DNA from: Zygnema cylindricum
Taxonomy: Eukaryota > Streptophyta > Zygnematophyceae > Zygnematales > Zygnemataceae
Reading direction: 5' to 3'
Assembly: GCA_037447655.1 (NCBI GenBank)
Contig: JBBHKE010000262.1
Location: 1 to 64,000, forward strand
Length of the DNA: 64,000 nt
Shown: positions 18,492 to 28,920 of the stretch, in pieces
Numbering within the stretch: position 1 is the stretch's first letter
Layout of the letters: each line of letters opens with the position of its first letter
Made by a program: the position numbers and the translations under genes
Notes under the pieces: generated by a model
Databases searched by the model: none
What the model saw: the letters and a program-made list of their open reading frames with translations, nothing else
Told to the model about the DNA's origin: nothing

Positions 18492-19125
18492 CGTTATGGG
18501 CCCACCCTCTAGGGTGCCCACCTTTAATTGATCTAGGTTCATCTATTGGGAAGCCATGATGATGGGAGCTTTGTGCGAACAAAGATAGTGTGGTATCGTT
18601 AGTGGACAAGTGAAACGTCCACCTTCGGGAACTCCACCAGGATTTGGAGGAGTAAGGTTTCCAGCAGCATCGACTACTTCCACGAAGGAGTCGGATGATG
18701 GGGACAACAATGTGTCACAAAAAGGGAAAGGGAAGGAGACACCCCTCACTCTTATTGCCACGGCAGTGGGAGCGGCGGCCGTGAAGACCGTGGAGAACGA
18801 TACTCATATGTGGGAATACGTAAACATGGCTGCCAAAAACTTCATTTTGAGACACCTCTTGCAAGCTTTGGCCGATCCTCACCTTCACATTTACAAGGCC
18901 GAGGAGTTGTGGGTAAGTTTGGTGGAGATCTATAGAGCACGTACTATTCAGGAGCTCTAGTTGACTGAGCAAAAGCTAGTGAGTTACACTTACAAAGGAG
19001 GAAAGATGTTAGATTATTGTAATGATCTTTCTTGTTTGTATATGGAGATGGAAAGTGCCTGGTAGATAGGTACAATGAAGATGAAAGTTAACACTCTCAT
19101 CATGAAGTTACCAGATGAGTACGAG
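18472..19125 (+). pseudogene. gag fragment of element F
   Basis: Starts with an ATG in the LTR (MEDTELHVMGPPSRVPTF) and reads through a primer-binding site CGTTATGGGCCCACC (18492-18506, one mismatch to that of A). Then come stops in the FIYWEAMMMGALCE region, an open stretch to GTIQEL, an amber stop at 18958-18960 and LVSYTYKGGKMLDYC. The amber codon is shared with H and I. Confidence 0.85.
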
Positions 19126-19563
19126 CGTTGAAATCACTAGATTTAGGGGAGGTATTATCTAGGTCTTAATTAAAATAAAAAGGAAAAGAAAAGTAGAGGC
19201 AGCCTGCCTCCACCTTCTCTCTTTAGCCCCCATACTTGTTGTAATCAATGAAGGAGAGAGAGGGCGGTGGAGCCATGGCTGCCTTAGCTCCATAGGCAGG
19301 GCTTAAAAGTGACCCAAGTCACTCTCAACCAAAAAGGTTGAGTCCGGCAGGACTCGAACCTCCGACCGGTAGGGCGAGGCGTAGGCGTCAAACCTTACCA
19401 GTCTGTCGTAGTAGTCCGTTAGGATACATGGGGTTCGACAGCTATTTAAAATACTAGATAGACGACTAATCCGATTAACGGAATTACAAATAGGATACAT
19501 AGACACTAGTTGGGGAATAAAGTACGCACGAAACAAATATACCAGACATTTGTTTTTTAGCGG
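19126..19563 (+). repeat. truncated copia LTR (G1)
   Basis: Begins CGTTGAAATC (TG changed to CG) and follows the solo LTR at 22236 closely for about 440 bp, including the antisense tRNA-like stretch with GACTCGAACC. It breaks off in the AAACAAAT / ACATTTGTTT inverted repeat at about 19563, where gag sequence starts, the mark of an internal deletion. Confidence 0.8.
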
Positions 19564-19564
19564 T

Positions 19565-19880
19565 TGGGAATTTTAACTTCATTTACTGGGAAGCTATGAT
19601 GACAAGGGCATTATGTGAGAAACGATACTGGGGTATTGTGAGTGGACAAGTGAAACGTCCATCTCAAGGAACTCCACCAGGGTTTTGAGGAGTGAGGTTT
19701 TTTGCAGCACGATCTGCTCCAACGGAGGAGACAGATGATGGGGACAACAGTGTGTCTGAAAAGGGGAAAGGAAAGGAGACACCTCTCACTCCTATTGCCA
19801 TGGCACCCGGAGCGGTGGCCTTGATGACCGAAGAAAACGACATTCTGATGTGGGATTACACCAACATGAATGCTAAAATT
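19565..19880 (+). pseudogene. copia gag fragment
   Basis: NFIYWEAMMTRALCEKRYWGI, GTPPGF, TEETDDGDNSVSEKGKGKE and ENDILMWDYTNMNAK match the gag N-terminus of F and H. One stop follows GTPPGF. Probably the remains of the element whose LTR is G1, joined by a deletion that removed U3-R-U5 and the gag start. Confidence 0.8.
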
Positions 19881-20100
19881 CTATGGGCTCCATTTCCCAC
19901 AGAATTCGCAGATCCAAAAGAAGCTAATCTAGATAGTGCCGACTCCAAGTTGATATAAACCCAAATAAATGATCCCTTGACAATAAGAACCCCAATATAC
20001 CTTCAACCCTGTGAAGAGAAGACCTTCTGTGTGTTCAGTTCCACCACAAAATTCAAAGCTTCAATATGTGTTTTGGACAATATTCCCCACTTTGACTTTC
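19881..20100. other. unassigned sequence
   Basis: No gene, LTR or repeat recognised. A short minus-strand frame (KTHIEALNFVVELNTQKVF) resembles nothing I know. Confidence 0.5.
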
Positions 20101-21016
20101 CCACTGAATAAGTGCCACCCTGGCACGCAAAGACTCTGACCGACTACACCCTTGTGTAGCTTGGACTCCCCTGAGTCCGCAACAAAAAGAATCACTGAAT
20201 TTGCTCACCCGAGCAGTAAGTTATGGCTGGTCAAAGATGACCTTTATAGTTACAAGCTCTCTTAGAGAGAGGTACCGAAATATCACTAAGTCTTGGTCTG
20301 CCTACCCACGACTACCTACTACTATACCCTAGTCCAATAGGAACACTATATAGTACAAGAAGGTACAATGGGCGATGTACTTATTGTACGACCATTGTAC
20401 GACAAGGTCTACAAGGTGACACTTGTAAAATCGGTAGCCATGGTTCCTCCTCCCATCTTCTCCGGTATCAAATAATGTGGCGCCACGTGGCACCGCGTGA
20501 CGCTATCTCCGTATGCCGCCAAAAAGCTCACTCCGCGTGGCGGCTATAATGCCGGCCGTCCGATCAAAATATATTTTACACGGTTCAGATTCGTGTACAT
20601 GCAGAAATTGCTCCTTTTGGTTAGTCTGCTGTTTATTAGTTGTTGCGTTAATGTTTATCTAATTATGAAACCCGTCACGTGTATCGTTTCGATAACGCCT
20701 TATTGGTTAAGGCTTACCTCTACAAATATAACCACAGATCATGGTTCAAAACTGGTCTAGAGCAGTTTTTGGTTATTTGTTAGTTTGTTATAACTCTCTT
20801 CTTATACAGTTATAAATACCTATTGTACCCTACCTATGCCAACGTATACTCTAAGCTATAGGCTAAAGCTAACGTCTATCATAGGATGTAGGTACCAGGA
20901 TCAAATCATGTAACTGTCATAACCATCTTGGTACAAACTACGAATTAGCCTATCCTTTTTAGACAGTCATGGCTCTAGCTCTCTCTCTGGTCTTCAGTGA
21001 CTACAACAAGTATGGG
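20101..21016 (-). repeat. partial copia LTR, cut by the assembly gap
   Basis: Minus-orientation LTR of the A type: TGCCACCCTGGCA, GACTCCCCTGAGTCC, CTCTCTTAGAGAGAG, the CCACGTGG G-box (about 20475) and the antisense tRNA-like stretch (20880-20950) appear in reverse order. The U5 end is missing on the left. On the right it runs into N bases. Confidence 0.7.
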
Positions 21017-21026
21017 NNNNNNNNNN
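21017..21026. other. assembly gap (10 N)
   Basis: Ten N. Sequence on the two sides is unrelated (LTR against a diverged TIR repeat), so the true gap length is unknown and the join may be wrong. Confidence 0.99.
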
Positions 21027-21432
21027 GTCACTGCAGCTGCAACAGTGTTCACTCACACTGCAGTATTACAGTGGTTTGGGATTTGTAGATGTTAAAGTGT
21101 TTTTAGATCTGCAGATGGTGACAGCAACAAAAACAACCACAGTGATCAGCAGCCTTCAAATCAACAGCCGAAGTTAGCAGTGTTCAACATGGATGCGGAT
21201 GTTAACAGTGTATAGTTTCAAGACTAAAGTAAAAGCGAGTAACCCTCAAACCCTGCGAGGAGTTTCATCATGAGATAGAAGTTATGACAGGTTTTATGAA
21301 ATAGTTTCATGGCTAATGTACTCCTGCATGGAAATCACCGCTTTTTAATCGATTACATGGGGACGTACCCTAATAGCGATTCACGGTGTACACTGTCTAT
21401 CACTATTAGGGTTAACAATTTTTCGCCACTAA
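21027..21432. repeat. diverged X-like repeat and TIR end
   Basis: Contains an inverted X-family end ATTACATGGGGACGTACCC (about 21352-21371) followed by TAA, and loosely matching X-type internal motifs (ACAACCACAGTGATC, GATTTGTAGATG). Too diverged for boundaries. Confidence 0.4.
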
Positions 21433-23383
21433 AGGTACGTCCTCATGTAATCGGTACTTTGATAAAGTATTTTGGACAGTATTGAAGATAGAGTACTACT
21501 TTGAGGAGCGTCCCAAACTCCCAATGAGCGAAAATGAAATCAGAACTTTGATATGTGACAATTGTAGGCGTAGGTACAACTTGTGACGATTGAAGCCGAC
21601 AACTAAACTTCCGACGACTAGTGACACCAACAAAAACAACGACAGTGGTAGACGTCTAGATTTTTGTGAAATTGTAGATGTTTAGGGTTTGGTGACATTA
21701 TGACGTCACACTCACTTGTGACAACGTCGACGTCACTGATTCAAGAACTTTACGCCATGGTTTCCCGATTTTGTTTTTCCTACTTTTCTCATTCGATTTG
21801 CCATTAAAAAAAAACTTAAAAATTGTCAAAACAAATATTTTTCAAAGATCTTTCATTTTATATCAATATTTTCGTGTCTCGTTCTAAAAAGTGTATATAA
21901 AAGCGATAGTGTGAGAGAGAGGGGAGAAGCGACGACGGCGAAAAATCATCGAAAGGACCCATGAATAAAAATGGAGGTCCGAGACCCCTGCAATTTTTTT
22001 TCAAACATGCGCGTGACGACCACGAAGAAAAATAGCTAGGACTCACCCCATTCCAAAAAAAATCGCTCTCTTGTGGGGCGTGCGTGGATCGTTTTTCATT
22101 CCCTATTTGGGCGGTACTTTAACTAAAATCACCCCCTCAAGGTGATTTTGGATGAAGTTTTTTTCTGGGCTAAATTCTTATGCCTAGCGGTCAAAAATGG
22201 GAAAACACCAAAATGCGTTCACATGACGACAAACATGTTGAAATCACTAGATTTAGGGGAGGTAATATCTAGGTCTTAATTAAAATAAAAAGGAAAAGGA
22301 AAACACAGGCAGCCTGCCTCCACCTTCTCTCTCTAGCCCCATACTTGCAATAGTCACTAAAGGAGAGAGAGGGCAGTGGAGCCATGGCTGCCTTAGCTCT
22401 ATAGACAGAGCTTAAGAGTGACCTAAGTCACTCTCACCCAAAAAGGTTGAGTCCAGCAAGACTCGAACCTCCGACTGGTAGGGCGAGGCGTAGCCGTCAA
22501 ACCTTACCAGTCTATCGCAGTAGTCCGTTACGATACATAGGGTTTGATAGCTATTTAAACAATAGATAGGCGACTAATCCGATTAACGGAATTACAAATA
22601 GAATACATAGAAACTAGTTGGAGTTTTAGTTCGCACGAAACAAATGAGCAGGACATTTGTTTTTGAACGGCTGTCCTTTAAAGCCGGTTTTGATCCGACG
22701 GCCCACACCATCGCCAAGATCTCGGAATGGCCGCCTTGGTGGTTTTCGGTCATGACATGATCTGGCGACACGTGGCACGATGTCATTGAGAAGAGAAAAT
22801 CTCGAAGAGCATGAGGACATGTCCGAAGGAGACAGGCCTCCACTCCATGGCTTTGTCGTACCCAGGCTGTACAAAAAGTACATCGACCGTAGTACCTTTC
22901 TGTACTCTATAGTCTTCTGATAGTTCCGTACCTCAGTAGATAGGAGTTGTGAGAGGGTTTAGGACTTAGTAGGTTGAGCAGGTAGCCGCCTCTCTCCGAA
23001 TAAACTTGTAAAAATATTGGCATCTTGGCCACTCAATAACTAATCGCCTGGTTGGGCGTTTTCAGTGATTCTTCTTGCTGTGGACTTAGGGGAGTCCTGA
23101 CTGCACAGGGGTGCAGTCAGATTATCTATTTGCGTGCTTGGGTGGCAGTTGCTCTAGTTGAAAGTGGGTTAGTTGAAAACTATCTAGAGGCTTCGTCAAT
23201 TTTTGGTCCAAATGGGAGACAAAAAATTGCAAAACACACCGTACATCCAAAGTATAAATTGACGTTCACTGTACTTTGGTAAACATGATTTTATCGTACA
23301 GCTAAAGATTTCGTCAAAGTTCCCTGAATTTTAGGGCAAAAAGACAGAGAAAAGTAGATACTTTAACACGTGGGGACGTACCT
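21433..23383 (+). mobile_element. X1: TIR element of about 0.95 kb split by a solo LTR
   Basis: Starts (A)GGTACGTCCTCATGT after TAA and ends ACACGTGGGGACGTACC. Without the 996-bp LTR and 5-bp duplication it is about 950 bp, like X3 (963 bp). Non-coding. TIRs of GGGTACGTCCCCATGT type with a TAA target site suggest a PIF/Harbinger-type non-autonomous element. The right-hand flank (TTG) does not match TAA, so the duplication is not confirmed for this copy. Confidence 0.6.
22236..23231 (+). repeat. solo copia LTR, 996 bp
   Basis: TGTTGAAATC to AAAATTGCA, flanked by AAACA at 22231-22235 and 23232-23236. The paralogue at 57470-57490 (GACGACAAACACGCGGTACATCC) shows the empty site. Keeps an ATG near its end (MGDKKLQ), the inverted AAACAAATG / CATTTGTTT repeat and the antisense tRNA-like stretch (22445-22530). 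Confidence 0.92.
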
Positions 23384-23806
23384 TTGAAGCATCTTTTCCG
23401 CATACACACTTGTCCGATTTTCAATTTCAGACAGCCAATCGAAAGCTAAGAATCTTACTTTTCAATCGCAACCTTCAGATCCACAATCTGACACGTGTGT
23501 ACGGAGAAAGTTGTTTTAGGCAACGAAAATAACATTAATGCTAATAGCGATTCATGGTGTACTTTTTAATTACAGTATCGTAATCAAATGCATAATGCTT
23601 TCGGTGTATCGTAACATTGAGAAGCATAAGGCTTGGTATGTATTGGTGATGGCGATAATACTCAATATTGCGATACTCAACGGATATAATTTTAAAATTA
23701 AGGTATTTTAGATGTACGAGGTGTACGGCATTATCGAAACCTTGAAATGTACACTTGAAGAGTACAGACTGTACTAACGTTAAAAGTGTATGAATGTAGG
23801 AAGGGA
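23384..23806. other. no gene seen
   Basis: AT-rich, non-coding. TAATAGCGATTCATGGTGTAC near 23541 matches the sequence beside the TIR at 21371, so this is probably another dispersed repeat. Confidence 0.5.
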
Positions 23807-24235
23807 AGAGGTCGCAAAAGTCAAAATTCTACATAACGAAAACCGACCGTTTTGTTTTTCAAAATGTGAGTAACCACCTGACCGGGTTATGTCACGCTCA
23901 CAAATTGTAAACCGTTAACCGACTGGCGTTTACGAAAATAAAAGTTAACCAAAACTCGATTTCTCCCGACTAACCGTGCCCGCCTATAACCTAAAAAATA
24001 CAAAATTAATTACTGTACGACGTATGAATAAGCCAATAATTACAATATTTCGCGTTCCCTAAGATTTGCGAAATGAATAGTGTTACTACCATGTCAAATT
24101 TGCGATGGTAATCATGATGTCACGTACTTCTACGATACCAAAGAGTACAAAGTACAATAATGTTTGATTGTATGGATTATACAAAATTTTCATTTTTTTG
24201 GTTTTTTGGTTGTCGAGCGTGCTTGGCAAACATAA
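23807..24235 (-). repeat. hAT-2-like fragment
   Basis: Begins AGAGGTCGCAAAAGTC, the inverted terminus of the element at 56512-57380, and carries its subterminal CCGTTAACCGAC and CTAACCGTGCCCGCC motifs in reverse order. The other terminus is missing. Confidence 0.65.
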
Positions 24236-24261
24236 GAATAAGGCCCCCCAACAAAAATAGT

Positions 24262-25800
24262 CTACACTAGAGCCCTGCAAATAACCCCAAATGCGGATGC
24301 TTTTCGTGATGGTGATAATGCCCATTTTTGGCCCTCATTTCTCACGTAGACATGCATGCAAAGCATAGGAAATAATCGAACAGAAAATGGAAATGAATGC
24401 ATGGGAAGGTGAAAAAGGTACCCCCTCCTCCTTCCTTTCCCCATTTGGCCGGAGAAAGGGGGTGGGTTTCGGTAATTGCCTGAGATCCCAATTTTTCCAA
24501 GGTAAATAATTTTGTGCACACCAAAAATACCTTTGCCCGTGTGACATTTCAAACTTGTTGCTTCGAGGGCCCGGATGACAATTTGAACATGCTCCAAGTG
24601 TTCCTCAAAGGTATTCGAGAAGATGATGACATCATCAATGTAGCACCAGGCCCAATCAATTGCTCCGAGTGCGTCGTCCATCGCTTGTTAGAATTTGGCC
24701 AGTGCATTTTTCAGCCCGAATGGCATGTAAATCCACTCATACAACCAGGAGCCCGCCCAAAATGTCATTCTCTCCCAGTGCTTCGGTTCCATAGCAATTT
24801 GGTGAAACCCATTCTTTATGTCTAGGGTGGTGTAGATGGTGGCCCCAACAAGAGAGTCGAAAATCTCTTCTGGGGTTGGCATCGGATACCGGTCGGAAAT
24901 GGTAGCATTGTCCAGCATTCGACAATCCCCACATATCTCAAAATCTACAGGTTTTTCTGGACGAATACTTATTGGGAGGGAGAACTATCACAGAAGCCAA
25001 CCCATGGAGTCCGGTACTCTCCTGAACCAATCCGACTTCCTCCAAAGTTCACACTTTGGCTGTGATAAACTCCTTTTCCTTGAAGTTGAGAGGATACTGC
25101 TTTTGCTAAACAGTTGCCGTCTCGTCGATCAAATCAATTCGGAAAGGAGTTTTTTTTTAAAAGGCGATATCGATTTTTGACTAAGAGAACACCTACATGT
25201 TTCTTGCCAGTAGTTATGATAGCTGGGCCTTCTACAAAGGATCCAACTGTTCCCCAAAAGTCCAATCTATTTTTCCTGGCTCAACAACCGCCCATGCTTC
25301 CGGTGGTTTGCCCCAACGAGTGATGTGGAATTCCGATCCTACCTGTGGGTCTACTTTTACCCCTCTGGCTAAGACACTACGGCTGAGAACTTCCGCTAAA
25401 ATGTTCCTTTCTGAGCCGCCGCTCCCCCCCCCCACTAGATAAACCCTCGGGAGTGGAATGTGATTTTTTCTCCTTTCTCTCCCCCCCTCAAGCTACAAAG
25501 TCGCTTGCATTGCCAACAATTGTGGAGCTTGAAGGTAACTATCCCGAGACTATAGCAACCGAAGACTGAAAAGGCAAGAGCATGCTTGAAAACGCATGTG
25601 ATTGCATTCAAGTCCATACTCTGCCCTATTAAGCTGCACCTATGGAACTCTGAAATACCTAATGCGGCCGTGGTGTCCAGATGGAATCTCATGGCATGTT
25701 CCCGTTATGAAATCGTTGGTGTGGTGCAGATTCCTGCTTCACTATCGAAAATCATTCTAGCTGCTCCTTTACAAAATGTGTAGCTGTGGGGAAAAGAAAC
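24262..25800 (-). pseudogene. Ty3/gypsy pol fragment (reverse transcriptase)
   Basis: Minus strand. RT motifs are clear: ATISDRYPMPTPEEIFDSL, TLDIKNGFHQIAM (first catalytic Asp), WIYMPFGLKNALAKF and YIDDVIIFSN (24642-24616, the YIDD box), then EHLEHVQIVI and IIYLG. Upstream (24920-25800) traces of the pre-RT region remain with several stops. After IIYLG the sequence no longer reads as RT. No LTR is attached. Confidence 0.8.
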
Positions 25801-25808
25801 TAATGTCG

Positions 25809-26849
25809 TGTTGAAATTAATAGTTTTCTAGAGTATTTTCTAGGTTTAAATATGTTAGTATAAAAGAAAAGAAAAGGACGGGCAACTTGCCTCCACCTCC
25901 TCTCTCTAGCCCCCATACTTGGTGTAGTCACTGAAGGATAGAGAGGGTGGTTGATCCATGGATGCTTTCGTTCAACACGCTGTTATTTTTAGTAGGTTAC
26001 TACAAATATACTTGACGGACCCGGGATTTGATCGCGATACCTACAGTTCGTCAAGTTGGCCGATAGCGGTCAGCTTTATCCTATTAGACTAGGACCAATG
26101 CTAAATGATATATTATGTGATAGATATATATATATATATTTAGGGAGGTACAAATCCATTTAACTAAAACTGTATACGGTATGCATAGAGACAGTTTTAT
26201 AAAAGTACGAAGTACGATTCTATTTCAAAACGAATACCACGCATTTTGTTTCGACAATGAAACAAATGTCGCGCAAGTATTTATAACGGCTAAGATTGTG
26301 TCTCGCTGCAAATCCAACAGCGCACATCATCGCCGAAATCTCGGAGTGGTCACTTTTGCGTTCTGTGACGTGGCATGACCTGGAGCCACGTGGAGAGATG
26401 ACATTCGGTCATGGGAATTCCAAGGAATGTACGGACGAGTAAAAAGCAGACACGCGTTCGGTTAATAGCATTGTCGTACATAGGCCGTACAAAAGGTACA
26501 CCAGCAGTAGTACTTTTTGGTACAGTACAGTAATCTGATTGTTCCATACTTCAGTAGATAGAATTTATTAGAGGGAATCAGGACTTAGAAAATTTTTTTA
26601 GGTAGTCACCTCTCCCTTTGAGAGTTTATATAAATTGGCATTTTTAGTGTCTCATAACTTATCGGTTGGTTGGCCGTTTTCAGTGATTCATTTTGCTACG
26701 GACTCAAGGGAGTCTAGGTTGCATATAGGTGCATTCAAACTGTCATTTTGCCTTCTTGGACAGCTGTGGTTGTGGCTTGAAGTGGGTTAGTTAAATACTA
26801 TCTAGAGGCTTCATGTATTTTGTGGTCCAATGGAGGACACAGAATTGCA
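25809..26849 (+). repeat. 5' LTR of element H
   Basis: 1041 bp, TGTTGAAATT to GAATTGCA. Antisense tRNA-like stretch at about 26015-26100 (GGACCCGGGATTTGATCGCG), inverted repeat ATTTTGTTTC / GAAACAAATG (about 26238-26265), G-box CCACGTGG (about 26387), TATA box (26625-26635). Confidence 0.9.
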
Positions 26850-28920
26850 AGTTATAGGCCCACCCTCTAGGGTGCCCACCTTCAATGGATCTGGGTTCAT
26901 CTATTGGGAAGCCATGATGATGGGAGCTTTGTGCGAAAAACGATAGTGGGGTATCGTCAATGGACAAGTGAAACGTCCACCTTCGAGAACTCCACCAGGA
27001 TTTGGAGGAGTAAGGTTTCCTACAGCAACGGCTGACTCAACGGAGGAGGCAGATGATGGGGACACTAGTGTGTCCGAAAAGGGGAAAGGGGAGTGTTGGT
27101 TTTTGGAAACCTTTAGTCCTCTCTATATCACATTGCTATGCTGCCATGCTGCGCTGGTCACACCGCAGACATAGCAGCATGTATGAAAAAGATATTGTGC
27201 TGCCATGCTGCGCTGGTCACATCGCAGCCATAGCAGCTTGCATACTAAGTACTAAGAGTATTGAACGTACGGAATTGGACTTCAAGTGACGCGAAGAAAC
27301 ATAGACGAAAGTGTTGAATGTGTTGGAGAAATGGACGGCGGATCGCGAAGCGATCCGATGATTAACATTCGAAATGATTTAAATTGTACGTCGGCCGTAC
27401 GAAACATAATGCCGCGGTCAACATGTGATGAATTGGACGCCACCAGAGCTATGGACGGCAGCGCCGTCAGTTTGGTGAGGGACGCGAAATCGCGTCCATC
27501 ACATGATATTTATTTTGGACGGTCCTGATTCGTTTGACGGAATTTGTACGACGTGTAAATATTTAACAATGTTTTGTCCTGTGTATTTAATTATTAGTGT
27601 AGATCTTAGATACACTCACATTTATAGAGGCAGTTGATTGATTACGTACGGCTGGTATGCCTCCGTACAGTTAGTAGTAAGCTGTAGTGTATATTTGTAG
27701 GAGTTAGTCATTTCTAGAGTTAGGAACTTTTTGGACAGAAACTGTTTCTGCTCCTTTTTGGGATTTTTCATCTGAGAATTGCTCTCAGTTTTATTGGCAG
27801 AATTATCTGAAATTTTGCATGTGTGTTCCTCTTTGTATTGGCAACATTGTGGCGAATTTGCAGACCTATTGTGTTTCTGGTTTGCTTGGGGCTTCATTGT
27901 GAAGTTGGTCATATTTATCAAAGTTCTGGCAGGCTGTTTTTCTGTAACTTTGACTGAGTGTTGTGATTATTCGGTTTGGTATTATTATATGAAATTTGGT
28001 GGGAATACTAAGTGGACTAGGAACTATCTGGTTTTGTAGTTTTAGCTTGGTTTGGTTATTCTGTAGAATTCTGAGTGGAATCAAAGGAGGCTGTTTTGGG
28101 GTAGTCTGTGGTGCTTCCGAGGGTACATTCATGGCTGAAAAGGGCTATGAACAACAGGGAGGAGACACCCCTCACTCCTATTGCCATAGTCCTGCGATTG
28201 GCGACCGTGAAGACCGCGGAGAACAATACTCAAATGTGGGAGGATGTAAACATGGCTGCGAAGAACTTCATTCTGAGGCACCTCACTCAAGCTTTGGCCA
28301 CTCCTCATCTTCACATTTACAAGGCCGAGGAGTTGTGTGTGAGTTTGGTGGAGATTTATAGAGCTGGAACTATTCAAGAGCTCTAGTTGGCTAAGCAAAA
28401 GCTAGTGAGTTACACTTACAAAGGAGGAAAGATGTTAGATTACTGTAACGATCTCTCTTGTTTGTATATGGAGATGGAAAGTGACGGATGGACATGTACA
28501 ATGAAAATGAAAGTTAACACCCTTATCATGAAGTTACCAGATGAGTACGAGAACATAGTGTACCGAGTACAAGAAATGGCTGATAGTTCATGGAAATGGA
28601 ACTCAGTGGTCAGGATGATACTTGTGCAGGAAAACACAATGGAGATTAGGAGAGGAGGAAAGAGCATTCAAGCTCTAGCAAGAGGAGGGGACCGATGGGG
28701 AAAGGACTCGAAGAAACCGTACAAAAGGGAAAGAGATCATTCTGGAGGACCAAGGCCCCCAAAGGGTCTTTGTCATCTTTGCAAAAATCCGGGACACTTC
28801 AACGCAGATTGTGTCAAGCAGTCCGAGCTGAGGCTCAAAGAGAACCGTGGAGGGAGTTCTTCCGGAGGGAAGAAAAAATGCACTTGTGGTTACAAAAGTG
28901 ACAGGAGAAACCGGGGATGA
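26830..28920 (+). pseudogene. element H gag, interrupted by a solo LTR
   Basis: The ATG is in the LTR (MEDTELQVIGPPSRVPTF). The primer-binding site reads AGTTATAGGCCCACC (two mismatches), which removes the second ATG seen in A. The frame is interrupted at 27093 and resumes at 28162 (TPLTPIAIV, MWEDVNMAAKNFILRH). An amber stop lies at 28384-28386. The next stretch is open from 28387 to 28920, with zinc knuckle CHLCKNPGHFNADC, and then a frameshift. Confidence 0.88.
27094..28156 (+). repeat. solo LTR of a different family, 1063 bp
   Basis: TGTTGGTTTT to GAACAACA, with GGGAG at 27089-27093 and 28157-28161. It is unlike the A/F/H LTRs but ends like the C family (ACAACA), and an ATG at 28131 (MAEKGYEQQ) reads to its end like MVVEQQ in C. 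Carries two copies of the TGCTGCCATGCTGCGCTGGTCACA block (about 27139-27165 and 27200-27226) next to AGCAGC sequences that can pair with them. Confidence 0.9.

Larger units (their letters stand above)
17482..19125 (+). mobile_element. truncated copia element F (5' LTR and gag)
   Basis: Plus strand. 5' LTR 17482-18491, primer-binding site, and the first part of gag, cut at 19125 within the codons for LPDEYE by the LTR at 19126. No pol is left. Confidence 0.88.
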
